NCBI GenBank assembly: GCA_934630495.1
Contig: CAKTVW010000039.1
Coordinates: 1-21,476 of the forward strand
Direction of reading: 5' to 3'
DNA: 21,476 nt
Source: an uncultured Oscillospiraceae bacterium
GTDB lineage: Bacteria; Bacillota; Clostridia; Oscillospirales; Oscillospiraceae
Position numbers and translations under genes: made by a program. Of the stretch, positions 1 through 5,349 are shown in pieces. Below the pieces are notes generated by a model. That model was not told the DNA's origin. It saw nothing but the letters and a program-made list of their open reading frames with translations, and did not search any database. Within the stretch, counting starts at the first letter, position 1. The number at the start of each line of letters is the position of its first letter.

Positions 1-270
1 GCCATCGACGAGGGACGGATTGCCGAGCTCATGAGCGAAAAGCAGAGACTGACCGTGCAGCTTGAACAGTACGCCGCCATGCGCCAAAAGCGAGAAAGCG
101 CAAAGTCCCGACTCGATGAGATTTACACCATACTTGACGGACTGCAAAACCACCCGATGGAATATGACGACAAGCTCGTCCGGCAGATTATAGAATGCGT
201 AGTGGTGGAATCAAAAGAGAAAATCAAGGTGGTCTTTATCGGCGGCACGGTAATTGAGATGGCACTATAA
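1..270 (+). CDS. C-terminal tail of a large serine recombinase (5' truncated)
   Basis: The reading frame is open from the first base of the window to a TAA at 268-270, so only the last 89 residues are seen and the true start lies upstream. The segment is charged and helical (coiled-coil-like, about the first 55 residues), then ends with a short strand-rich tail containing VVVESKEKIKVVFIGGTVIE. This layout matches the C-terminal end of large serine recombinases of the TndX/TnpX type, which excise and integrate conjugative or mobilisable elements by acting on short att sites. The catalytic serine domain and zinc-ribbon region would lie upstream and cannot be checked. The A+T-richer genes that follow fit the edge or cargo of an integrative element. 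The family call is by recognition of the tail only. Confidence 0.72.
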   Translation, partial: AIDEGRIAELMSEKQRLTVQLEQYAAMRQKRESAKSRLDEIYTILDGLQNHPMEYDDKLVRQIIECVVVESKEKIKVVFIGGTVIEMAL

Positions 271-396
271 AGAGATTGAAAAACGCAAGGGAGTGAGATA
301 TGATGATTGTCGCAGTGTCACGAATCCCCCTACCAAAAACAGAAAGGTATCTCTATTGGGTACGGGTGGCATAACTGGACCGGTAATTGATACAAT

Positions 397-846
397 GTGT
401 CGATTAGAAGTTTCGTAAATGGGTTCAACAATCGCCGGATTAACAATTATTGCGATATTATTGGATCAGACTGGAAAGCCAATTTCTTATATTTCATGTT
501 TCTGGTAGAGCAAAGCAAGCATAATAATCTTGCGAAGTTTGCGTTTTATAAGAATTTCTTTGACCGCTTTACAGCGGATTTTGCATTCGTAACACAATAT
601 GAGCCAGACGCTAAGAAGCCAAATTACAATAGATTTTACACAGAAAATGATCACAAAAAATTCTATTCTTCTGTTCCCGGTTCAGATGAAGTAATCAAAA
701 AAGCGCACAAACTGAGAAACGCAAATCCTCTTTCACATGCATCTGCCGGATTGATTGATAAGGACAGCACATCCAGCGACCTTGATGAAAGTATTGAAGA
801 TATGGGAAAACTGATCGATCAATTCCGAAGGAATAACGGTTTATAA
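397..846 (+). CDS. Hypothetical protein with possible HEPN-type RNx5H motif
   Basis: This is a 149-residue soluble, mostly helical protein that I do not recognise with certainty. Residues 107-114 read RNANPLSH, which fits the R-(polar)-x(4-6)-H signature of HEPN ribonuclease domains. It is followed by an acidic linker and a final helix (about 129-144, LDESIEDMGKLIDQF), the arrangement seen at the end of HEPN folds such as AbiU2. The only in-frame start after the TGA at 388-390 is GTG at 397, and no clear Shine-Dalgarno sequence precedes it, so the N-terminus may be truncated or the expression weak. The gene lies 38 bp upstream of a membrane protein in an A+T-rich stretch next to a recombinase, a setting typical of defence or toxin cargo. 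HEPN identity and toxicity are inference; it could equally be an unrelated helical protein. Confidence 0.55.
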   Translation: MSIRSFVNGFNNRRINNYCDIIGSDWKANFLYFMFLVEQSKHNNLAKFAFYKNFFDRFTADFAFVTQYEPDAKKPNYNRFYTENDHKKFYSSVPGSDEVIKKAHKLRNANPLSHASAGLIDKDSTSSDLDESIEDMGKLIDQFRRNNGL

Positions 847-884
847 TCACCTAAAACACTGTCAGGTTTAACAAGAGGTATATT

Positions 885-1394
885 ATGAATTTTATTCAGT
901 GGTGTAACGATAACAACGGATTTCTAACTGCTATTTTGTCTCTCATTGGCCTGATTCTCAGCGTTACTGCTATAGTGGTGTCTGTTCGCACAGCGAGATT
1001 GCCATATAAAAAGAAGATTATGCTGGGTTCATCCCTATTACTTGGTACCAGCGTCGTGCCGAGTGTCGGCGTCAAGTCGTCAATATTGGGAATGTCTGCA
1101 TCAGCAACAAATGTGGGCAATAGGAAAGTAAATCTCACGTATCTTGGATATGCAGTTAAAAAAGATGGTAGATACAATATGCTTTACCCATATAATCGTG
1201 AATTTGATAGTAAAGCGTCCCTTGCTCCTTCCGAAATGTCCGAAAGCCAGTTTTATACTGATGAACTAATAAAGTGCTTTTCTCGCGAGAACCACGATAT
1301 AAAGCTCTATGTGTATGCAAAAGATACTGAGGGAAAAGAGTACATACGAAAAGCGGGTACAGTTGGTAAGCTACTCGACAACTTATCAAAATAA
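885..1394 (+). CDS. Single-pass membrane protein, unknown function
   Basis: A 169-residue protein with one strong transmembrane helix at about residues 13-34. A basic stretch (RTARLPYKKK, 35-44) follows at once, so the positive-inside rule puts the C-terminal domain in the cytoplasm. The rest (about 50-169) is rich in predicted strands, with a segment resembling an immunoglobulin-like or beta-sandwich fold (GMSASATNVGNRKVNLTYLG). The start is supported by AAGAGG about 6 bases before ATG 885. It lies 38 bp downstream of the possible HEPN protein and is probably co-transcribed; the strong terminator at 1478-1504 closes the unit. Small proteins of this build are common in mobile elements, and some are membrane partners of defence effectors, but no function can be assigned from sequence. 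Confidence 0.7.
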   Translation: MNFIQWCNDNNGFLTAILSLIGLILSVTAIVVSVRTARLPYKKKIMLGSSLLLGTSVVPSVGVKSSILGMSASATNVGNRKVNLTYLGYAVKKDGRYNMLYPYNREFDSKASLAPSEMSESQFYTDELIKCFSRENHDIKLYVYAKDTEGKEYIRKAGTVGKLLDNLSK

Positions 1395-1425
1395 TGCACC
1401 CGCCTGTGCTAAAATGCACCTTGTA
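1387..1425 (+). repeat. Two degenerate units of a ~22-bp 'TGCACC' repeat
   Basis: TGCACC recurs with 20-bp spacing just after the membrane-protein stop codon (AATAATGCACCC, then AAAATGCACC). The same A-rich-plus-TGCACC unit appears at 2560-2635 and resembles the longer tandem array at 2999-3288, so these may be scattered remnants of one repeat family. The relationship is judged by eye. Confidence 0.35.
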
Positions 1426-1477
1426 TCAATCATTCGGTCCAATGCCATCAAGAGGGTACGAAAAAGATGTACCCCGC

Positions 1478-1504
1478 AAAAAGCCCGATTCTATCGGGCT
1501 TTTT
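1478..1504 (+). terminator. Strong rho-independent terminator, probably bidirectional
   Basis: A perfect 12-bp stem, AAAAAGCCCGAT / ATCGGGCTTTTT, with a 3-base loop (TCT) and a T run on both strands. It ends the 397-1394 transcription unit and separates it from the gene at 1598. Confidence 0.9.
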
Positions 1505-1516
1505 CAAATTTCAGTA

Positions 1517-1525
1517 TGCTATAAT
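1517..1525 (+). promoter_or_regulatory. Extended -10 promoter for the 1598 gene
   Basis: TGCTATAAT gives a perfect -10 hexamer (1520-1525) with the extended TGn element. No good -35 is visible at 17 bp, which an extended -10 can tolerate. It sits 12 bases after the terminator and about 70 bases before the start codon at 1598. Confidence 0.5.
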
Positions 1526-1597
1526 TATTTTAGCCAATCGGGGCTCGTTGAGGCTGCTGAGTAAATTACCTGATTTGGATTTGATGGAGGAAAACAC

Positions 1598-2030
1598 ATG
1601 AAAGACTTTTCTGCAACATGGGCAATGGCTCTGCTGCGCGGAGTATCTGATAACTGTTCTGCAAAAGAATTGGATGCGTGCCTTAAACAATGTGCAGACT
1701 GCCACTACGAGGCCTGCGGTCGAGGGGAAATAGCAGCACAGTTTGCGGGCAACTTGGATGGCTTTGTCCGTTTTTTGGAGGACAAGTTTGGCTTTTCGAT
1801 TCAAGTTTGACCATGAATCCGGGAAGATCCTCTACGACGTCAATCAGGACCGCTGTATCTGCCCGATGGCAGAACAGTATGACGGCGGCCTGCCAAAATC
1901 ATTGTGTGAATGCTCCCGCTTCTTTACAGAGAGGATGTTTTCGGAAGTTTTGCAGCGACCGGTACATACGAAACTGTTACGTTCTTGGTTACGCGACGGA
2001 AAATCTTGCCTATATGAACTTACGATTTGA
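1598..2030 (+). pseudogene. Frameshifted cysteine-rich protein (V4R/ATC-hydrolase-like C-terminus)
   Basis: Two overlapping frames form one protein of about 143 residues. The first frame (1598-1810, starting MKDFSATWAMALLRG) has a good TGGAGG site at 1585-1590. It ends ...LEDKFGF and then runs off. The second frame (register of 1743-2030) continues RFKFDHESGKILYDVNQD, then a cysteine-rich part (RCICPMAEQ, LCECSRFFTERMFSEV) and ends RDGKSCLYELTI. Dropping one T from the TTTT at 1793-1796 restores a single frame. The cysteine spacing and closing strand resemble the C-terminal halves of V4R-like and L-2-amino-thiazoline-4-carboxylic-acid-hydrolase-like small proteins, whose roles are mostly unknown. 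Upstream cysteines (CLKQCADCHYEAC) add a possible metal site. A sequencing error or a programmed shift cannot be excluded. Confidence 0.72.
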
Positions 2031-2039
2031 TCGTAAGTT
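2017..2039 (+). terminator. Hairpin overlapping the stop of the frameshifted gene
   Basis: A perfect 10-bp inverted repeat AACTTACGAT / ATCGTAAGTT with a TTG loop spans the TGA at 2028-2030. No U tract follows, so it may be a weak terminator, an mRNA end-stabilising hairpin or an operator for the next gene. Confidence 0.45.
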
Positions 2040-2040
2040 G

Positions 2041-2049
2041 TGATATAAA
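2041..2049 (+). promoter_or_regulatory. Possible extended -10 for the flavoprotein gene
   Basis: TGATATAAA resembles an extended -10 element and lies 33 bases before ATG 2082, directly after the hairpin at 2017-2039. There is no convincing -35 hexamer, so this is tentative. Confidence 0.3.
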
Positions 2050-2081
2050 ATTCCAGAATATTTGCAAAGGAGATTCAGCCC

Positions 2082-2558
2082 ATGTTCCGACCGATCCGAA
2101 AAAAGAAAAATGATATCGGCGCAGAAGCCGCAGAGCAGCTTTTGCTCCATTGCCGCCGTGGCGTTTTGGCCATGAACGGCGTGGAGGGCTATCCTTACGC
2201 CGTCCCGATCAACTTCTATTTTGACAAAGAAAGCCGCAAGATTTACTTCCACGGTGCAAGCGTCGGGCACAAGGCCGAAGCCCTCCGCGCCTGTGACAAG
2301 GTGTGCTTCACCGTTTACGGAAATGAAACCGTCAAGAAAGAAGCATGGGCGCCCTTTATGCAGAGCGCGGTCGTGTTCGGCAGATGTCGGTTGGTTGAAC
2401 CCGGAGAAAGAGCTATCGCACTGTTAAAGAAATTTACAATGAAGTACTACCCCGATGAACAGCTTGCTGATGCCGAGATCGCCCGCGCGGGCAAAGCGGC
2501 GCAGATGTTTGAAATCGAGATCGAACACCTCAGCGGAAAAGAAGTGCAGGAGAAGTGA
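2082..2558 (+). CDS. Pyridoxamine 5'-phosphate oxidase-fold (NimA-like) flavoprotein
   Basis: A 158-residue cytoplasmic protein of the split-barrel FMN-binding fold. It has the usual order: N-terminal helix (AAEQLLLHCRRGVLAM), the strand pair NGVEGYPYAVPINFYFD (about 32-48), then IYFHGASVGHKAEALR (about 54-69), where the HG..GHK residues typically contact FMN phosphate. VCFTVYG and SAVVFGRCRLVE form later barrel strands. Length and motifs match the NimA/5-nitroimidazole-reductase-like branch, whose members bind FMN or F420 and reduce small molecules; the substrate here is unknown and drug resistance should not be assumed. AAAGGAG at 2066-2072 supports the start. The gene stands alone, with no partner on either side, and is the last gene before a 1.76-kb repeat-rich gap. 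Confidence 0.85.
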   Translation: MFRPIRKKKNDIGAEAAEQLLLHCRRGVLAMNGVEGYPYAVPINFYFDKESRKIYFHGASVGHKAEALRACDKVCFTVYGNETVKKEAWAPFMQSAVVFGRCRLVEPGERAIALLKKFTMKYYPDEQLADAEIARAGKAAQMFEIEIEHLSGKEVQEK

Positions 2559-2559
2559 T

Positions 2560-2635
2560 GCACATTTAATAATAATGCACCATCTAAAAATAAGAACTGC
2601 ACCCCCGCTGAACCAAAGCTGCACCCCCTTAACGA
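2560..2635 (+). repeat. Degenerate ~22-bp repeats after the flavoprotein gene
   Basis: Three TGCACC-containing units (at about 2575, 2597 and 2620) recur every 22-23 bases, with A-rich spacers such as CTGAACCAAAGC. They resemble the units at 1387-1425 and, more distantly, the array at 2999-3288. Confidence 0.5.
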
Positions 2636-2664
2636 GTTTCTATCAAAATTACGGTTCTTTGCTG

Positions 2665-2694
2665 AAGCCCCAAAGGTTTACACCTTTGGGGCTT
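2665..2694 (+). terminator. Terminator-like hairpin, copy A
   Basis: A perfect 13-bp stem, AAGCCCCAAAGGT / ACCTTTGGGGCTT, with a TTAC loop. It reads as a rho-independent terminator for the gene at 2082-2558, but the T run is only TTT before the MITE-like element begins at 2696. An identical copy lies at 2949-2978. Confidence 0.7.
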
Positions 2695-2695
2695 T

Positions 2696-2914
2696 CAGAC
2701 TGTCAAAAAAGTCCAGAATCGTCAAAATCGGTTCACTTTTTTATGGATTTTCAGCCCCTGCGTTTTAATTCAAAAAGCAGAATATCTCGAATTTTATAAT
2801 GCAAAAAATGCTTACTTTTCAAGGATTTTGACTTACTGCGCAACTCACGCCCTACCGTACCTATGTACGCCGACGGGCGTGAGTTGCTTGCCTTCCGAAC
2901 TTTTTAGCAGTCTG
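2696..2914. mobile_element. MITE-like dispersed element, copy 1 (219 bp)
   Basis: The element has imperfect terminal inverted repeats: the left end reads CAGACTGTCAAAAAAGTCC and the right end, reverse-complemented, CAGACTGCTAAAAAGTTC. Near its right end is a perfect 12-bp inverted repeat CAACTCACGCCC (2841-2852) / GGGCGTGAGTTG (2875-2886), enclosing a nested CGTAC-CTAT-GTACG. A second copy starts at 21204 with the same left end, the same inner palindrome and the same right end, but a diverged middle. It encodes no protein. Terminal repeats, small size and two dispersed copies fit a non-autonomous transposable element; no target-site duplication is obvious and no transposase is in the window. 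Confidence 0.72.
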
Positions 2915-2915
2915 T

Positions 2916-2947
2916 CAGCGTGCCGAAAAGGGTTTTTCGACACGCTG
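2916..2947 (+). repeat. Hairpin between the MITE-like element and terminator copy B
   Basis: CAGCGTG (2916-2922) pairs with CACGCTG (2941-2947) and CGAAAA (2924-2929) with TTTTTCG (2933-2939), with one internal mismatch and a GGG loop. It may be a terminator remnant or part of a compound repeat. Confidence 0.5.
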
Positions 2948-2948
2948 G

Positions 2949-2978
2949 AAGCCCCAAAGGTTTACACCTTTGGGGCTT
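2949..2978 (+). repeat. Terminator-like hairpin, copy B
   Basis: An exact duplicate of the 30-bp hairpin at 2665-2694, 284 bp further on, so the MITE-like element is bracketed by two identical terminators in direct orientation. Confidence 0.8.
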
Positions 2979-2998
2979 TAAGATTAAGTATCTTTGCG

Positions 2999-3288
2999 GT
3001 TTAAGCGGGGCACTCCCAGAATCTAGGAAGCTCTAGAAAAGCGCCTATGGAGTTTAACGGAGATGCTCTGCTGAGTTAAGAAAAACGTTCCCGCAATTAG
3101 AAGCCTGAGAAAAATGTCCTTCTGGTTCAGGGAAAGTGCTTCCGTAGTTAAAGAGGTTCGACATAGGTGCCTATGGAGTTTAACGGGAATGTTCTGATGA
3201 GTTAAGAAAAACGTCCCTCTAATTTAGGATAGGTGACTCCGAAATTTAAGAAAAGTGCCGCCGCAGTTTAAGAAAGGTGCCCATACAA
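2999..3288. repeat. Degenerate tandem repeat, ~12 units of ~22 bp
   Basis: About twelve diverged units follow the pattern GTTTAAGAAA-GTGCCNCCGNA. Most are 21-23 bp and three are expanded to 28-31 bp. The period is not a multiple of three and stops occur in all frames, so it is non-coding. A higher-order repeat is visible: GCCTATGGAGTTTAACGG occurs at 3043 and 3169, and the units that follow each copy also match, which indicates duplication of a ~126-bp block after the units had already diverged. Function unknown. Confidence 0.72.
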
Positions 3289-3312
3289 TTAAATTTTACA
3301 CCCCTGTTCCAT

Positions 3313-3491
3313 GCGGTTAGAGCATGCTAACTGCGAGGCAGCCGCATCCTAGCACTGTTCAAATAAGCGCCCTTGTCCTCCACTTTTTGCGGTTAGAGTG
3401 CACTGACCGCAAGACAGCCACACTCCTCCCACTGTCCGAGAGAATAGGCATTCTTGCCCCCCCCCTTGCGCGGTTAGAGCATGCTAACTGC
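3313..3491. repeat. Three spaced stem-loops in an ~80-bp tandem repeat
   Basis: Three 22-base stem-loops lie at 3313-3334, 3389-3410 and 3470-3491 (spacing 76 and 81 bp). Each has an 8-bp stem starting GCGGTTAG and a 6-base loop. Copies 1 and 3 are identical (loop AGCATG); copy 2 differs in stem and loop (AGTGCA) but keeps the stem pairing, with G-T wobbles. The spacers share looser similarity. A run of nine C at 3457-3465 precedes the third copy. An open frame of 92 codons through this block is repetitive and has no ribosome binding site. Confidence 0.65.
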
Positions 3492-3871
3492 ACCGCTTTC
3501 AAAAAGCCGCCCGCAGCGGCTGATATTTCGAAAGATATCTCATGCCAAATTTACGCCGCTATGGCAGCGCTGAAGAACTGTGGTTTCGTCAAATCTCAGT
3601 AAAAATGTTTCGGATCCGCCGGTGTTCTCCGAGAATACGGAATCATTCCGCAAGATTGCCGCGGCCTCTCACGAGGCCGACCGATGAGTGGAGTGGCCGT
3701 ATCCGTAAGGCGGCAAAACCGCCAACGGCTACGACATCGCAATGACATGCGGGGGTGGGTTTTGACAGTACGCGGAGGGCCTGCCGCTTTGCGGACGCGA
3801 TCCATTACTATTATATCATCGGTCCCGCGCAAACACAATATGATTCTCAAGCCCGCAAGGAAGAAATTCGC
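3492..3871. other. Intergenic stretch with no recognisable gene
   Basis: I see no supported gene, RNA or strong palindrome in these 380 bases. Open frames on both strands lack ribosome binding sites and recognisable protein character. Confidence 0.5.
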
Positions 3872-3898
3872 GGCGGGGTGAGGGCACCCCGCCCTACG
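3872..3898 (+). repeat. Covarying hairpin family, copy 1
   Basis: The stem GGCGGGGTG / CACCCCGCC (9 bp) has loop AGGG and is followed by CTACG, the constant tail shared by all members of this family in the window. Confidence 0.75.
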
Positions 3899-3918
3899 CA
3901 CGGGACCGACATTTTTGC

Positions 3919-3945
3919 GTAGGGCGGGCTTCCCTAAGCCCGCCG
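3919..3945 (-). repeat. Covarying hairpin family, copy 2 (reverse orientation)
   Basis: Read on the minus strand it is GGCGGGCTT / AAGCCCGCC with loop AGGG and the tail CTAC. It is nearly identical to the copy at 14380-14406. Confidence 0.75.
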
Positions 3946-4000
3946 TTTTCGGCACTCTCGTGTAGGACCGGCGTCCTCAACGATTTGCGCGGTGCGCTTT

Positions 4001-4054
4001 GGCTTCCCCTGTGTAAGGAGAGCTGTCACGCGGAGCGCGTGACGGAGGGGTTGC
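4001..4054. repeat. Palindromic intergenic element
   Basis: A central hairpin GTCACGC (4025-4031) / GCGTGAC (4037-4043) with loop GGAGC is framed by an outer pair, CTTCCCCT near 4003 and GGAGGGG near 4044. The build resembles short dispersed repeats I associate with intergenic DNA of gut Oscillospirales; that link is from memory and only one copy is in the window. Confidence 0.5.
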
Positions 4055-4113
4055 CCTCATGCCGAAGGTATGCCGTGCATTATTCACTGCTCGCTTAACG
4101 ACGCTGCCTGTAC

Positions 4114-4141
4114 GGGCCGATGAAGGGCATCGGCCCCTACG
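4114..4141 (+). repeat. Covarying hairpin family, copy 3
   Basis: The stem GGGCCGATG / CATCGGCCC (9 bp) has loop AAGGG and is followed by CTACG. The stem sequence differs from copies 1 and 2 but pairing is complete. Confidence 0.75.
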
Positions 4142-4171
4142 GTGTGGAACGAAAGGCGCTGCAAAATTCGC

Positions 4172-4198
4172 GGCGCGATGTGGGCATCGCGCCCTACG
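4172..4198 (+). repeat. Covarying hairpin family, copy 4
   Basis: The stem GGCGCGATG / CATCGCGCC (9 bp) has loop TGGG and is followed by CTACGAA, which is also the tail of copy 5. Confidence 0.75.
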
Positions 4199-4261
4199 AA
4201 GGGAACGGAAGTGCCTGCGGCAGGATGTTGAGCATCGGCCTTTTCGGGAATGCCTACATGT

Positions 4262-4288
4262 GGCGGGGTGGGGGCACCCCGCCCTACG
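4262..4288 (+). repeat. Covarying hairpin family, copy 5
   Basis: The stem GGCGGGGTG / CACCCCGCC (9 bp) has loop GGGG and is followed by CTACGAA. It lies 32 bp beyond the stop codon of the minus-strand operon and could form a hairpin at the 3' end of that transcript, although there is no U tract. Confidence 0.75.
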
Positions 4289-4320
4289 AAGAAAATCGGG
4301 ATTGCGCTCTGCGGCGCGGG

Positions 4321-5349
4321 TCATTTTGCAATGAACAGCATCTGCTCCGCGAAGCGGTCAAGCTGCCCGTCGATGCCGTCGATGCGCTGCACGGCGGCGA
4401 GGTCGTTGGCGGTCTGCATCATGCAGAAGCGCGGCGGCAGCATGGCGGTCTTGTTCAGGCACATCGTGCCGAGAAGCTGACGCGCGACCAGCTCGCTTCC
4501 CGAATAGCCGGAGACGATCAGGCCGAACAGGTATTTTTCGTGCAGGTCGCTGCGCAGAAGCAGGCCGGTCAGGCGGTTGAAGAGCGCCGTGATGTTCGCG
4601 CCGACCGCATCGTTGTAATTCGGACAGAGAAAGAGCATGGCGTCGCATTCGCGGATCGCGGGAAAAACCGTGTCGGAGATCGCGCCGCCGTAGAAGCACG
4701 CGTCGTTCTGTGCAAAGTGCAGACAGGCGCTGTAGCTGCACCCGCGGCAGTCATGGATGGTGCCGTTTTGCAGCGCGATCTCGCGGATGCGGAAGCGCCC
4801 CTGCAGGCGTTCGCGCAACGCGGACCAGAGCCACAGCGTGCTGGAGCGGCCGTATTCCGAGGCGTGCAGCACGAGCAGCTTGGGCCGCTCGAAGCGCGGC
4901 GGGACGAAGCCCTCCAGCCGCCGCGCAAGCTCTCCGGCGCGGTCGAAATATGTTTCCAGAAGCCCCTGACCGCGCCGTGCGGCCAGAATGTGCTGGTTGT
5001 ACAGACTGCCCGTGCCCTCCACGAGCGGCTTGCCGGGGAAGGCACAGCCGGCCGTGTTTGCGGCCAGAACAAGCTCCTGCGCGATCTGCTTGGTGTACAG
5101 CTCGCTCCGACCGTCGACAATGACCGAGCCGACACAGCCGTCCAGACAGGCGGGATTTGCGCGGAGAAAGCGCAGCAGCGCCAGCGTTTCGGCGTTCATG
5201 CCGTACTCGTCCGACGAGAGCGCGAACAAAAGCCGCCGTCCGCGCAGCTCGTCCGTCGTCTCGGCTGTGCGGAATGCCAAGCCGCTCAGCGCGTGGGAAA
5301 GCAGCGCCGAGAGCCGCTCCTGCGGGTGCGGCATCAGAAGGTCAAGCAT
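4321..5349 (-). CDS. Flavodoxin-fold FMN reductase-like protein with a four-cysteine motif
   Basis: The 342-residue product has a C-terminal NADPH-dependent FMN-reductase/iron-sulfur-flavoprotein-like domain (about 155-340). LLVLHASEYGRSST (158-171) is the phosphate-binding loop of the flavin site. C201, C204, C209 and C218 form a C-x2-C-x4-C-x8-C set that could hold a 4Fe-4S cluster, and FLCPNYNDAVGANITALFNR (about 240-259) is the usual flavin-contacting strand and helix. The first half (about 35-125) looks like a second, weaker flavodoxin-type unit. I chose ATG 5349 rather than an upstream frame extension because the extra 20 residues (RCCLRGWRRSAASW...) are merely antisense to the previous gene's end. 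The start overlaps the upstream stop by 8 bp, so translation is probably coupled. It would pass electrons to an unknown acceptor; family confidence is good, substrate unknown. Confidence 0.8.
   Translation of the reverse strand: MLDLLMPHPQERLSALLSHALSGLAFRTAETTDELRGRRLLFALSSDEYGMNAETLALLRFLRANPACLDGCVGSVIVDGRSELYTKQIAQELVLAANTAGCAFPGKPLVEGTGSLYNQHILAARRGQGLLETYFDRAGELARRLEGFVPPRFERPKLLVLHASEYGRSSTLWLWSALRERLQGRFRIREIALQNGTIHDCRGCSYSACLHFAQNDACFYGGAISDTVFPAIRECDAMLFLCPNYNDAVGANITALFNRLTGLLLRSDLHEKYLFGLIVSGYSGSELVARQLLGTMCLNKTAMLPPRFCMMQTANDLAAVQRIDGIDGQLDRFAEQMLFIAK

Noticed and set aside
300..374. 24-codon open frame starting ATGATG after a GGGAGTG sequence
   Set aside because: A possible ribosome binding site is present, but the product is too short and unrecognised. 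It could be the start of a disrupted gene or part of an att region; neither can be supported.
1309..1524. 71-codon open frame across the terminator at 1478-1504
   Set aside because: It overlaps the end of the membrane-protein gene in another frame and reads through a strong terminator.
2082..2558. Calling this gene a nitroimidazole-resistance determinant (nim)
   Set aside because: Only the fold is shared. Most members of this large family have no link to resistance, and nothing in the context supports it.
2999..3491. CRISPR-like array
   Set aside because: The repeats are degenerate, directly abutting or spaced by related sequence, with no constant repeat plus unique spacer pattern and no cas gene in the window.
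3324..3602. 92-codon open frame in the stem-loop block
   Set aside because: It is translated tandem repeat with no ribosome binding site and no protein-like composition.
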